From the NCBI GenBank assembly GCA_012735465.1, contig JAAYHJ010000050.1:1-64000 (forward strand): a stretch of DNA of 64,000 nt, in the 5' to 3' direction. This DNA is from Clostridiaceae bacterium (GTDB lineage Bacteria > Bacillota > Clostridia > SK-Y3). Positions 45,478-55,327 of this stretch are shown here, in pieces. Each line of letters opens with the position of its first letter. The first letter of the stretch is position 1. Under the pieces are notes generated by a model that was given only the letters and a program-made list of their open reading frames with translations, did not search any database and was not told where the DNA came from. Both the position numbers and the translations under genes were made by a program.

Positions 45478-46716
45478 ATGTTTAGTTGTGAACAGGCAAG
45501 GGATAGGATGTCGTTGTATATTGATAAACAACTGCAAGGCATTGAGTTGGCTCAATTTGAAGAGCATATACAGGCATGCGAGCAGTGTAAAAAGGAACTG
45601 GATTTTTTGCAGTCGGTTGTTAAAATATGCAATGACATGGAAGAAATTGAATTACCTGCAAATTTTAAGCAAGAGTTGCATGAGAAACTTGTACAAGTAA
45701 AGCATAAAACACCTCCTTGGTATTTAAACTGGCGAATATACTCTGGGTTGGCGGCAGGAATACTATTGGTATTTTTGTTGAATTTAAAGTTTCTTGCACC
45801 TCTATATAAATATGAAAAGGCTTATGTGAATGATGCTCAGTTAAGTTATGATACGGTCGGGATATTAGCCCAGGAAGCACAGGAGAAGGCTTCGGGGGAT
45901 GCACAGAGTGAGTTGGATGCAGGATACGAGAAAAAGGTTTACAAAGATGAAAAACCGCCGGAAAAAATAAATGATGCCGTAGCCTTTTCAGCGCCTATAT
46001 CGGAAGATGTTGTCAGAGAGGTTGCACCGGAGGAAGTTCCTGATAGGCAGTCTTCTGGGGATGAATCGGTTAGAAATAGGTCCATTGATGGAGCATCGGA
46101 AGAGGAAGCGGTCCAAAGACAAATTGGGCCGACAAGTGAAAGAGCGGCCGCTTTGCCAGATGAACAACCGGATGATGCGGGAATTAAAACTCAAGGATTA
46201 GGTGGACAGGTAAGCCCATCCTTGTATGATGAGAATGCTCAGGTTTGTTGCAGTTTAAATGGAGATAATAAGCCTGTTATTTCATATAAAGCCATTGTAA
46301 AAGTAAAAAAAGAAGAGTTGAATGTATTATGGGAGAAGATTCAAGATAAACTGGCGGAATATGAGGGTCAATACAAGGTTATCAATAAATCGGGTATTCA
46401 GGTAATACGGGTTTCAAAGGAAGTTTATTCCGAATTGGAGCAATATATTAAATCAACGGGTATTAAGTTAACGGTCAAGACCGTGGAACAAGATGAAACG
46501 GATAATTATAAGAACTTGGTTGATAAATCCAATAGACTGGGTGAACAAATATCTGAGATGGAAGAAAAGTTAAATAAAGCTACTACGCAGGAAGAAAAGA
46601 ATGCTATACAAAAACAAATTGCAGAACTTATAAAGCAGCAGGAAAACCTTAAAAATGATATTTGGGAACTGGAAGATTCCAGGGATAAGTATTCAATATA
46701 TTTAGAAACTATTTAA
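45478..46716 (+). CDS. Membrane anti-sigma factor with extracytoplasmic DUF4349-like domain
   Basis: 412 residues. N-terminal zinc-finger anti-sigma domain (HC2 type) with CEQARDRMSLYIDKQL and HIQACEQCKKEL; membrane helix ~85-105 (IYSGLAAGILLVFLLNLKFL); a disordered acidic and proline-rich linker ~120-250; then a domain ~255-412 (YKAIVKVKKEELNVLWEKIQDKL) with a long coiled coil (SEMEEKLNKATTQEEKN) that resembles DUF4349. It would hold the upstream sigma factor at the membrane and release it on an envelope signal; that is inference from the zinc finger and gene order. GAAAGGAGGG precedes the ATG at 45478. Confidence 0.85.
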   Translation: MFSCEQARDRMSLYIDKQLQGIELAQFEEHIQACEQCKKELDFLQSVVKICNDMEEIELPANFKQELHEKLVQVKHKTPPWYLNWRIYSGLAAGILLVFLLNLKFLAPLYKYEKAYVNDAQLSYDTVGILAQEAQEKASGDAQSELDAGYEKKVYKDEKPPEKINDAVAFSAPISEDVVREVAPEEVPDRQSSGDESVRNRSIDGASEEEAVQRQIGPTSERAAALPDEQPDDAGIKTQGLGGQVSPSLYDENAQVCCSLNGDNKPVISYKAIVKVKKEELNVLWEKIQDKLAEYEGQYKVINKSGIQVIRVSKEVYSELEQYIKSTGIKLTVKTVEQDETDNYKNLVDKSNRLGEQISEMEEKLNKATTQEEKNAIQKQIAELIKQQENLKNDIWELEDSRDKYSIYLETI

Positions 46717-46717
46717 A

Positions 46718-46749
46718 AAGGATAAGCCGCAACGGTTTATCCTTTTTTA
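46718..46749 (+). terminator. Terminator after the anti-sigma gene
   Basis: AAGGATAAGCCG (46718-46729) pairs with CGGTTTATCCTT (46733-46744), one G-U, 3-base loop, then TTTT. Confidence 0.92.
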
Positions 46750-46877
46750 TTTAGAAACTTATACAAAAATATGATTATATAGGTTATAATATAAAATGGC
46801 ATGTAAAACATGGACTCATAAAAGCAGAATCGGCTATGCAAGCAGCTTATTTTGATGTATTTTTTACGGAGGTTTAT

Positions 46878-47060
46878 ATGAGTTTTGTTGGTGTTATAGA
46901 TAGGATTGAAGATGGAAATGCCTATATAATCATAGAAAATGGGATGTTTGAAATTTCAGTCCCAATTCAGCTTATACGCGACACGAATTATAAACAAGGT
47001 GATCGTGTAACGGTAAAAATATACAAACATGGTATTGACAATGAAGTAAGTATTTCTTAA
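46878..47060 (+). CDS. Small DUF3006-like protein
   Basis: 60 residues. The pattern FVGVIDRIEDGNAYIIIENG, with the later GDRVTVKI, fits DUF3006, a small beta-rich family of unknown function. GGAGG lies 7 bases before the ATG at 46878; the frame is open further up to 46836 without a ribosome site. It starts the polA unit, 13 bases before the polA ATG. Confidence 0.7.
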   Translation: MSFVGVIDRIEDGNAYIIIENGMFEISVPIQLIRDTNYKQGDRVTVKIYKHGIDNEVSIS

Positions 47061-47073
47061 GGAGATTTTTTTT

Positions 47074-49752
47074 ATGGACAAGAAAAAGCTTATGATTGTG
47101 GATGGCAATAGCATATTGAACAGGGCCTTTTATGGAATCCAGTTTCTATCCAATTCGGAAGGGCTTTATACCAATGCCATATACGGGTTCCTGAACATAT
47201 TGTTTAAATACATGGAAGAAGAAAAACCTGATTATATATGTGTTGCTTTTGATATGAAAGCACCCACCTTCAGGCATAAGGAGTATGAACAGTATAAGGC
47301 GCACAGAAAAAAGATGCCTGATGAACTGGCCGTTCAGCTTCCAATAATGAAGCAGATACTTGCTGCAATGAATATAACAGTTATTGAAAAGGAAGGCTAT
47401 GAAGCCGATGATATCATTGGCACGGTATCGCATAGATGCGAAGAAAATGATATACAATGTATAATTGTAACGGGGGACAGGGATTCCCTGCAGCTTGCGT
47501 CCTGCACAACAAGGATAAAGCTTACCACTACCAGCAAGGGAGTTACAAAAACAGAAGATTATGATGAAGCAGAGGTTTTCAAAAAATATGGTGTAACGCC
47601 CCGGCAGTTCATTGATGTTAAGGGGCTGATGGGGGATCCTTCGGATAATATACCAGGTGTCCCGGGAATTGGGGAAAAAACAGCCTTTTCCCTAATCCAG
47701 CAATACAAGAGCATAGAAAATATTTATGAAAACATAGAAGAACTAAACGGCAGAAAAAAACAGGCTTTAGTGGAAAACCGCGAGATAGCTTTTTTAAGTA
47801 AAAAATTAGCAACCATTGACAGGGATGTTCCCATTGATATCAGGTTTGAGGATTGCCGGATTAAGGACTATAATCGTGAAGAACTGCTCAGCATATTCCG
47901 AAAGCTGGAGTTTAACAGCTTTATAAAAAAGCTTGGGCTGGAAGAAGTCAAAAACATAACAGGGACTGCGGAAGAAGAACATCAGCACATAACATCTATG
48001 GAGATGCTAAAGAAGGTTGTGGAAACAGTTATTCATAAGAAAGAACTAACCTATTTATTATATACCCAAAACATGCAGGCGGATTATCCTGTAATTGCCA
48101 TTTCCATTGCTTTAGGACCAAGTCAGGCAGCATATATTGATTTTAACAGTGATTTAAAACCGGATGAAGCAATGGCTGTATTGAAGCCTATATTTGAAGA
48201 TGAAAACATAAGAAAAATTGGGCACAACATTAAGGATGACATTGTATTGTTAAATCAGCATGGCATTAAACTGAAGGGTATATTCTTTGATACAATGATT
48301 GCATCCTATATCATGAATCCCTCAAGAAGTTCCTATGCCATTGACCAGGTTTTGCGTGAGTGGGTCGGAGAAAATATTCCGTCCATGGAAGATATTTTGG
48401 GCAAAGGCAGAAATAGGATTTCACTGTATGAGATTGATAAAGAAACTGCGGTACATATGGGGTGCCGGCAGGTGCTTGCTTTGCCGAAGGTTTTTAACGC
48501 AATTGATGCCAAGCTGGAGGAATACGGTCAGAAGAAGCTTTATTACGAAGTGGAGCTGCCCCTGGTAGAAGTGCTTGCAGATATGCAGATAATAGGGTTT
48601 AAGGTTGACCGGGAAAAGCTTAGACAGTTTTCCCTTATGTTGGATGAAAGAATAAATGAGGTGACTGGTAAGATATATGCACTGGCAGGGGAAGAATTTA
48701 ATATTAACTCTACAAAGCAATTAGGTGTAATCCTTTTTGATAAACTGGGTTTACCGGTTGTCAAAAAGACAAAAACAGGGTATTCTACCGATGTGGAAGT
48801 ATTGGAAAAGCTAAAAGGAAAGCATGAAATTATAAGCCTTCTTATAGAATACAGGCAGTTGGTAAAGCTAAAATCAACCTATGCCGACGGGCTGTTAAAT
48901 GTAATAAACCCTCAGACGGGTAAAATTCATTCAAGCTTTAATCAAACCGTTACTGTGACAGGAAGGATCAGCAGCACCGAGCCAAATCTTCAAAATATAC
49001 CCATTAAACTGGAACTGGGACGCGAAATACGAAAAATGTTCATAGCTTCCAGTGATGAATATGTGCTGCTGGATGCGGATTACTCTCAAATCGAGTTGAG
49101 GGTGCTGGCCCATATTTCGGATGACCCAAATATGATTGAGGCGTTTAATAAAAATGAAGACATACATAAAAGAACTGCTTCGCAGGTGTTTGGTGTACCC
49201 ATAGAAGAGGTAACTCCGGCCATGAGGGGACGGGCAAAGGCTGTTAACTTTGGGATTGTATATGGGATCGGAGATTTTAGCCTGGCCCAGGACCTTGGAA
49301 TTACCAGAAAAGAAGCAAAACAATACATTGACAATTATTTTTCTAAGTACAGCAAAGTGCATCAATATATGACAGATATTGTGGAACTGGGGAAAAAGCA
49401 AGGATATGTGACCACCTTATTAAACAGAAGGCGGTATATCCCTGAACTGCAGGCAAAAAGCTTTGTCACCCGTTCCTTTGGCGAAAGGATAGCTATGAAT
49501 ACCCCCATACAGGGTACTGCTGCCGATATTATTAAAATTGCCATGGTAAATGTTTACCGTGAACTAAAAAGGAGGAATTTAAAATCAAGGTTAATACTCC
49601 AGGTGCATGATGAATTAATCGTGGAAACCCATAAAAGTGAGCTGGAAGAAGTAAAAGAAATAGTAAGAAAGCAGATGGAGCAGGCAATGCAGCTTAAGGT
49701 CCCTCTGGTAGTGGATTTGAATACGGGTGATAGTTGGTATGATGCAAAATAA
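47074..49752 (+). CDS. polA: DNA polymerase I
   Basis: 892 residues. 5'-3' flap nuclease domain ~1-290 (VDGNSILNRAFYG; GDPSDNIPGVPGIGEKTA), an exonuclease-fold domain ~315-480, and family A polymerase domain ~490-892 with motif A (LLDADYSQIELRVLAHIS), motif B (RGRAKAVNFGIVYG) and motif C (LQVHDELIVE). The first proofreading motif (Asp-x-Glu) is absent (TYLLYTQNM), though GHNIKDD and FDTMIASY remain, so proofreading is probably lost, as in other Firmicutes. TAAGGAG precedes the ATG. coaE overlaps its 3' end by 14 bases. Confidence 0.96.
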   Translation: MDKKKLMIVDGNSILNRAFYGIQFLSNSEGLYTNAIYGFLNILFKYMEEEKPDYICVAFDMKAPTFRHKEYEQYKAHRKKMPDELAVQLPIMKQILAAMNITVIEKEGYEADDIIGTVSHRCEENDIQCIIVTGDRDSLQLASCTTRIKLTTTSKGVTKTEDYDEAEVFKKYGVTPRQFIDVKGLMGDPSDNIPGVPGIGEKTAFSLIQQYKSIENIYENIEELNGRKKQALVENREIAFLSKKLATIDRDVPIDIRFEDCRIKDYNREELLSIFRKLEFNSFIKKLGLEEVKNITGTAEEEHQHITSMEMLKKVVETVIHKKELTYLLYTQNMQADYPVIAISIALGPSQAAYIDFNSDLKPDEAMAVLKPIFEDENIRKIGHNIKDDIVLLNQHGIKLKGIFFDTMIASYIMNPSRSSYAIDQVLREWVGENIPSMEDILGKGRNRISLYEIDKETAVHMGCRQVLALPKVFNAIDAKLEEYGQKKLYYEVELPLVEVLADMQIIGFKVDREKLRQFSLMLDERINEVTGKIYALAGEEFNINSTKQLGVILFDKLGLPVVKKTKTGYSTDVEVLEKLKGKHEIISLLIEYRQLVKLKSTYADGLLNVINPQTGKIHSSFNQTVTVTGRISSTEPNLQNIPIKLELGREIRKMFIASSDEYVLLDADYSQIELRVLAHISDDPNMIEAFNKNEDIHKRTASQVFGVPIEEVTPAMRGRAKAVNFGIVYGIGDFSLAQDLGITRKEAKQYIDNYFSKYSKVHQYMTDIVELGKKQGYVTTLLNRRRYIPELQAKSFVTRSFGERIAMNTPIQGTAADIIKIAMVNVYRELKRRNLKSRLILQVHDELIVETHKSELEEVKEIVRKQMEQAMQLKVPLVVDLNTGDSWYDAK

Positions 49753-50344
49753 TAAAAAACAAGGAGTAAAAATAATTGGTTTGACAGGGGGAACGGGAAG
49801 CGGCAAAAGCACCGTATCTCAAATTGCAAGTCAACTGGGTGTCTATGTGATAGATGCGGATATTGTGGCAAGGGAAGTTGTTAAAAAGGGTAAAAAAGCG
49901 CTGGAGGAAATCATTGATTATTTCGGGCCGGGTATATTGCTGGAAAACGGGGAACTGGACAGGAGAAAACTGGGAAGTATAGTTTTTGCCGATAGGGAAA
50001 AATTAAGAATATTAAATGAAATTACTCATAAATACATTATTGAAGAAATAATTAGAGAAATTAAAATACATGGCAGTACATCTTCCGCCATCCTTATTGA
50101 TGCAGCCATCCTCATAGAAACCGGTCTGTATAAAATGTGTGATGAGGTTTGGGTGGTGAGTGCGGCAGCAGAGCTCAGGAAAAAAAGGATTATGGAGAGG
50201 GACGGGTTATCTGCCCAAGAGGCTGAAAACAGGATAAAATCCCAAATGAGCGAAGATGAGATGAAGCACTATGCATCGGCTATTATAGATAATAATAAGG
50301 ATATGGAACATGTTAGATTACAGGTTATAAAACTATTAAAATAA
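49739..50344 (+). CDS. coaE: Dephospho-CoA kinase
   Basis: 201 residues. Last step of coenzyme A synthesis. P-loop GLTGGTGSGKST, then YVIDADIVAREVV, FADREKLRILNEITHKYI, and IDAAILIETGLYKMCDEVWVV, all typical. ATG at 49739 overlaps the polA end; GGGTGA lies 7 bases upstream. The order polA-coaE is common in Firmicutes. Confidence 0.95.
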   Translation: MMQNNKKQGVKIIGLTGGTGSGKSTVSQIASQLGVYVIDADIVAREVVKKGKKALEEIIDYFGPGILLENGELDRRKLGSIVFADREKLRILNEITHKYIIEEIIREIKIHGSTSSAILIDAAILIETGLYKMCDEVWVVSAAAELRKKRIMERDGLSAQEAENRIKSQMSEDEMKHYASAIIDNNKDMEHVRLQVIKLLK

Positions 50345-50365
50345 AAGGGATTGTTAGGTGATGGT

Positions 50366-50947
50366 GTGTTTTTAGTTGTGAATATTAGAAAATATAAGTA
50401 TTTTTTACTCCTGACGGTTACGGCAGCAATTGTGTGTTTTCTGCTTTTATATCCCCATGCATTGCTGCGCTTTGCTTATCCCATAAAGTACAAAGAACAT
50501 GTAGTAAAGTATGCTGAAGAAAACGGAATTGACCCCTTTATGGTGCTGGCAATAATAAAAGTTGAAAGCAATTTTAAAGCAAATGCCCAGTCCCATAAGG
50601 GGGCCAAGGGTTTGATGCAGATTACCGATCAAACGGCTTTGTGGGGCGCAGAACAGTTGGAATTGCATGATTTTAGTATTGAACAATTGTTCGATCCCGA
50701 GATAAACATCCGTATAGGATGTTGGTATTTGAACAATTTACAAAAAGAGTTCAACGGCGATATATACCTTGTACTTGCGGCATACAATGGCGGCAGCGGT
50801 AACGTTAACCGCTGGCTTCAGGATAAAAGCCTAAGCAAGTCAGGAAAAACTCTGGATAAAATTCCCTTTAAAGAAACCGAGTTATATGTGCGAAAAGTGT
50901 TAAATGAATATAATGTATATAAAAAGCTTTACAAATCTTCTATTTAG
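50366..50947 (+). CDS. SLT-type lytic transglycosylase
   Basis: About 193 residues. An N-terminal membrane anchor (FLLLTVTAAIVCFLLLYPHALL) and a soluble transglycosylase domain: the catalytic Glu is in AIIKVESNFKANAQSHKGAKGLMQIT, and LVLAAYNGGSGNVNRW and EVRK-like TELYVRKVLNEY follow. It cleaves peptidoglycan outside the membrane. The start is uncertain: GTG at 50366 (AGGTG upstream), GTG at 50378, or TTG at 50351. It follows coaE by ~20 bases. Confidence 0.88.
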   Translation: MFLVVNIRKYKYFLLLTVTAAIVCFLLLYPHALLRFAYPIKYKEHVVKYAEENGIDPFMVLAIIKVESNFKANAQSHKGAKGLMQITDQTALWGAEQLELHDFSIEQLFDPEINIRIGCWYLNNLQKEFNGDIYLVLAAYNGGSGNVNRWLQDKSLSKSGKTLDKIPFKETELYVRKVLNEYNVYKKLYKSSI

Positions 50948-51026
50948 GCGGAAAGATTCCGTTTTTTTTTGCTGGGGAGGAACTTTTAATTGTAAAATAC
51001 CGTCTAACCAAAAACAGGGGGTGTAT

Positions 51027-53510
51027 ATGTTGCATTTAAGTAAAGCAATAAATTGGTTTGAAATTATAAAGAGAGGTTTATTAGCTGCATTATTCCTTTT
51101 GATACTTTCCTTCCCTGTTTATGGAGACAGCGGATTGGAGATTACAAGCATTGAAGGTGGTTTTGACGGGGTACATAAGGTCAATGGCTGGGTTCCCTTT
51201 GTTATTACCGTAAAAAATTATGGTGAGGACTTTACCGGTGATATTCAGGTTATTTCAGACAGTTATGGATACGAGTTCAAGTCTGCCTATTCCATGCCTT
51301 TCAACGTGGCAAAGGGAGGAGAAAAGCAGGTTACCATTGTGGCACCTGTTAACAGAACCCGCGCATCGGTGGATGTGCAAATTATTCAGAACAATAAAGT
51401 GATTAAAGAACAAAAATACTACTTTAAAAAATCCTTAAATCCCAATACATTGTTTATAGGGGTACTGACCGACGATGCATCTGGGCTGAGGTATTTGTCG
51501 GGAGGGGATTTCAGCAGTCAAAATATGCCCATACAAAGTGAAATGGCTGCTTTAAATGAAAAGACTTTTCCAAGCAACGAAAAGGTGCTGGAAAATTTCA
51601 ATATACTGCTCATTAATAATTTCGATATGTCCACATTAAGCAGTGAAAAAAAAGAGCTTTTGGTACAATGGGTAGAAAAGGGCGGACTGCTGGTAGTGGG
51701 CACGGGTCCCAATTCTAAAAAAGTATTAAATGCTCTGCCTGAAGAGCTCAAGATGGTGGATGTTGCACCGACAGTTGAATTATCATCTTTTTTAGCCTTT
51801 GAAGATTATACGGGCAAAGAAATGACATCCGGCGGGGTCAGGATGCCGGTTTCAATGCTAAACGTAAAGAAGGGGAGCATCCTGTTGCAGCAGGAGGATA
51901 TTCCGCTAATTACTTCCACACAATTTGGAAAGGGTTTTGTCAGCTTTTTTGCCTTTGATGCTGGATTAGAACCGTTTTCAAGCTGGGATGCCGGTAATCA
52001 GGCTGTTTGGCAGAAACTTGTTTATTCTACCATTGCACCCTATTTCCGGGGGGATGAATTAAATTCTAAAATAGAATACAGCTTTTATCATGCAATGAAT
52101 AACGCACTGCGTTATATTCCATCGATTGAAACACCTTCTTTGATTTTATTAATTTTAATCATAGGTTCCTTTATAATTATTGTAGGGCCGGTTAACTACC
52201 TGGTATTAAAGAAAAGGGACAAAAGGGAATGGTCCTGGATTACAATTCCTGCTATAGTGCTTGTCTTTAGCATTGGTATGTATATTGTTGGTTTTGGTAC
52301 CCGATTTTCGACGGCTGTGGCAAGTATCGTGTCCATTATAGAATATAAAGATGACAGCAAGAGTATAGATGTTTCGGCTCATACGGGGCTGTTTAATCCA
52401 AAAAGGGGTACGGTAAGGATTAAGACTTCAAAAGATGTGGACGTGGATTTTACTGCAAACCCCTATACATCCTATTACTATGGGGGGCCACAGGAAGAAA
52501 GAGATAAAAAAATCATATCAAAATTTATTCTTGGAGACCAACCGGAAGTTGAATTTTATGATAAAGGAATTTGGGATTTCAGCAGTTTCATTATGAAGAA
52601 AAAAGTAGCTTTTTCCGATAGCATAGATAATTCTGTGGTGATTTCCAATAATGTATTAAAAGGAAGTATTAAGAATAATACGGGATTTAAGATAGAGGAT
52701 GCATTTATTGTAATGGGCAACAGCTTTGCAAAAATCGGCGATATTGAAAGAGCCCAGACAATAGAGATTGACCAGCCCCTTGAAAATGTGTACAATGGGA
52801 ATAATGATTATTATGGGTTGATGAACAAAATTTTTGGACAGGATGTATATCAGCCTGTGATAGCAAGGGATGATAAATCGAGGCTAAATCAGCAGAGAAG
52901 ATTAATATTTGAGTATTACAGCATGACAAATCGTTTAAATACCAGTAGCACTTCCACACCCATACTTTTTGGCTGGAACGATGCGGATTTGCAGTTTGAT
53001 GTAATTGTCAATGAAAAAGATGTAAAGAAATATTATCAGAACATGATTGTAATTCCCATGGATTTAAATTTTGTTAAAGGAGAAACAGTGCAGTTGCCCT
53101 ATGGTTTTTTGAAAGGTACGGTGGAATATACGGAAGGGAATGCCAGTGCCAATGCTGATATTTATAATCCGGGAGCGGTAAGCATTGAAGGGGTAGGTAA
53201 TGCTGTCTTCAAATTTAATATACCTTCACAAATAAAAGTAGAAGCCTTTACATTAAACTGGCATTCCATGGATATGAAAATGCAGGGAAATTTTAAGCTT
53301 TTATTGTATAACTTTGCGAAGGACCAGTGGGAGGAAATGACTTCCTTTTATCATGTGGATAATAGTATTGTTTCCGAGTATATATCCCGGCAAAATGAAA
53401 TAAGGGTTATGTTTAATGTTGAAAGCGAAGCAGCTTCCGGTGTTCCGTCAAAAGGTTTTCATGGATGGATTAATTGTCCTGATATAGAACTGGAAGGGGT
53501 GATCCGGTAA
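51027..53510 (+). CDS. Large secreted/membrane protein of the ABC-MoxR cluster
   Basis: 827 residues, no named family recognised. Signal-like helix ~15-32 (LLAALFLLILSFPVYG); beta-rich outside region to ~150; a GATase-1-like segment ~185-240 (NILLINNFDMSTLSSEKKEL; VEKGGLLVVGTG); two membrane helices ~375-425 (SLILLILIIGSFIIIVGPVN and WITIPAIVLVFSIGMYIVGF); a long outside C-terminal region. ATG at 51027 follows CAGGGGGTG. The stop overlaps the next ATG by one base, so it is coupled to the ABC ATPase. An envelope role is inferred. Confidence 0.75.
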   Translation: MLHLSKAINWFEIIKRGLLAALFLLILSFPVYGDSGLEITSIEGGFDGVHKVNGWVPFVITVKNYGEDFTGDIQVISDSYGYEFKSAYSMPFNVAKGGEKQVTIVAPVNRTRASVDVQIIQNNKVIKEQKYYFKKSLNPNTLFIGVLTDDASGLRYLSGGDFSSQNMPIQSEMAALNEKTFPSNEKVLENFNILLINNFDMSTLSSEKKELLVQWVEKGGLLVVGTGPNSKKVLNALPEELKMVDVAPTVELSSFLAFEDYTGKEMTSGGVRMPVSMLNVKKGSILLQQEDIPLITSTQFGKGFVSFFAFDAGLEPFSSWDAGNQAVWQKLVYSTIAPYFRGDELNSKIEYSFYHAMNNALRYIPSIETPSLILLILIIGSFIIIVGPVNYLVLKKRDKREWSWITIPAIVLVFSIGMYIVGFGTRFSTAVASIVSIIEYKDDSKSIDVSAHTGLFNPKRGTVRIKTSKDVDVDFTANPYTSYYYGGPQEERDKKIISKFILGDQPEVEFYDKGIWDFSSFIMKKKVAFSDSIDNSVVISNNVLKGSIKNNTGFKIEDAFIVMGNSFAKIGDIERAQTIEIDQPLENVYNGNNDYYGLMNKIFGQDVYQPVIARDDKSRLNQQRRLIFEYYSMTNRLNTSSTSTPILFGWNDADLQFDVIVNEKDVKKYYQNMIVIPMDLNFVKGETVQLPYGFLKGTVEYTEGNASANADIYNPGAVSIEGVGNAVFKFNIPSQIKVEAFTLNWHSMDMKMQGNFKLLLYNFAKDQWEEMTSFYHVDNSIVSEYISRQNEIRVMFNVESEAASGVPSKGFHGWINCPDIELEGVIR

Positions 53511-54451
53511 TGCTCGTAATTGATAATTTGACAAAGAGATATGGAAAATTTCTGGCGGTAAGTGGATTATCCCTTGAAATACCGAGGGGGGATATATTTG
53601 GATTTGTCGGACCAAACGGGGCTGGGAAGACGACAACCATGAAAATAGTGGCAGGATTGATGCAGCCCACTTCCGGAAGAGTGCTTATAGATGGCGTGGA
53701 CCTGAGTAAAAACATAAAAGAAATAAGGGGAAAGATAGGGTACATGCCCGACTTTTTTGGGGTATATGATGATTTGAAGGTGGATGAGTATTTGGACTTT
53801 TACTGTGCAGCCTATGGGATTGCTTCTTACCAACGTAAAAAGATTATTGACGACCTGCTGGAGCTGGTGGATTTATCCGATAAGAGGGATGCATATGTGG
53901 ATTCCTTATCCCGTGGAATGAAGCAGAGGTTATGCCTTGCCCGCAGCCTGGTGCACGATCCACTGCTTCTTATATTGGATGAACCGGCTTCCGGCCTGGA
54001 TCCCAGGGCAAGGGTTGAGATGAAAGAAATACTGAAGGAATTGAAAAAAATGGGTAAAACCATATTAATAAGTTCGCATATTTTACCCGAATTGGCCGAG
54101 TTATGTACTTCCATAGGTATAATAGAAAAGGGTAAAATGATTGTATCGGGCAGTGTGGATGAAATCATGCTTCAATCCCACGGCACCAGGACTTTCCGCG
54201 TAAAAGTGCTGGGAGACGAGGATACGGCTATACGCATAATCCAGGAACAACCCATGGTGGATGGTATCATCAGAAATACGGACAATATCGAGGTAGGCTT
54301 TAAGGGAAGCGATGAACAGGCATCACTTATGCTGCATGAACTGATAAAAAATGATGTACATGTGGTTTTCTTTGGTGAAGTACAAAGAAATCTTGAGGAT
54401 GTTTTTATGAGGATTACAGAGGGGGTGCTTCAGGATGAAAATAAGAATTAA
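53510..54451 (+). CDS. ABC transporter ATP-binding protein
   Basis: 313 residues. Walker A GPNGAGKTTTMKI, signature SLSRGMKQRLCLARSL, Walker B LLILDEPASGLDP, switch SSHILPEL; C-terminal extension ~220-313 of the multidrug/Gld-type. It starts on the last base of the upstream stop and overlaps the permease gene by 17 bases, so the three form one complex in all likelihood. Confidence 0.93.
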   Translation: MLVIDNLTKRYGKFLAVSGLSLEIPRGDIFGFVGPNGAGKTTTMKIVAGLMQPTSGRVLIDGVDLSKNIKEIRGKIGYMPDFFGVYDDLKVDEYLDFYCAAYGIASYQRKKIIDDLLELVDLSDKRDAYVDSLSRGMKQRLCLARSLVHDPLLLILDEPASGLDPRARVEMKEILKELKKMGKTILISSHILPELAELCTSIGIIEKGKMIVSGSVDEIMLQSHGTRTFRVKVLGDEDTAIRIIQEQPMVDGIIRNTDNIEVGFKGSDEQASLMLHELIKNDVHVVFFGEVQRNLEDVFMRITEGVLQDENKN

Positions 54452-55292
54452 TCCTGTGCTGGAGAAAGAAGCAAAAATAAAGATGAGAGGATGGAAAGCA
54501 CCTGCCTTGCTCACTGCTTATCTGGTGTTATTGGGTGGCGGGGCAATATTGTTTTTTGTGTTAAACAACCTCAGCAGGTATTTAGCAGGTTTTGACCCCA
54601 GAACAGCCCTTGACCTTTATACCTTGCTGGCCATGTTTCAATTGGGACTGCTTCTTTTTATTACCCCTGCAATAACAGCACCTTCTATAAGCGGTGAGAG
54701 GGAAAGGCAGACATTGGATTTGCTTCTTTGTACGCGCCTGTCCTCATGGTCCATCATTATTGGAAAACTTACAGCATCCCTGAGCCATATTATTTTGTTA
54801 ATAATATCGTCCATACCCATATTTAGTATTATTTTTCTGTATGGAGGACTGTCCCCTGTAGATGTTTTAATGATTTTTTTGTTCCAGATTATCACAGCTG
54901 TTTTTCTGGGAAGTGTCGGGATCTTCTTTTCATCCATGTTTAAGAAGACAACGGTTGCAACCATTATGACGTACACCTTTGTTTTGTTCATTACAATAGC
55001 GACACTCATAGGTTTTGCATTTTACGGCTCTTTCACCCATGCTCTTTTTGGGAGGGCACCCGGTACCTGGGAAGCAATTGTTATACTGTGCCCAAACCCG
55101 TTTATTGGTTTAGGTGCCATATTGGATAAGCAGACCGGTTATTTTAGCTTTGTGAGAAGTTTATTTAACATGAGTGGAGGAGGTTTCATTGCAAATCTTC
55201 CCTGGATAATAAATATAGCCTTCAGTATAGTCATGTCTGCAATTTTTTTATGGCTTAGTGCTTTGATCATCAGACCAGTGAAAGAAAGATAA
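54435..55292 (+). CDS. ABC transporter permease
   Basis: 285 residues with six membrane segments (ABC-2 / GldF-like type). The conserved SGERERQTLDLLLCTRLSSW after the second helix is the signature of this permease type. It overlaps the ATPase gene by 17 bases and is followed by the coiled-coil protein. The transported substrate is unknown. Confidence 0.9.
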   Translation: MKIRINPVLEKEAKIKMRGWKAPALLTAYLVLLGGGAILFFVLNNLSRYLAGFDPRTALDLYTLLAMFQLGLLLFITPAITAPSISGERERQTLDLLLCTRLSSWSIIIGKLTASLSHIILLIISSIPIFSIIFLYGGLSPVDVLMIFLFQIITAVFLGSVGIFFSSMFKKTTVATIMTYTFVLFITIATLIGFAFYGSFTHALFGRAPGTWEAIVILCPNPFIGLGAILDKQTGYFSFVRSLFNMSGGGFIANLPWIINIAFSIVMSAIFLWLSALIIRPVKER

Positions 55293-55327
55293 AGAAAGAT
55301 AAGGAAGCCAAAAAAGGGGGGATATGT

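Noticed and set aside
48000-48500. Loss of proofreading residues in DNA polymerase I as a novelty
   Set aside because: The first exonuclease motif is missing, but this is already known for Firmicutes DNA polymerase I.
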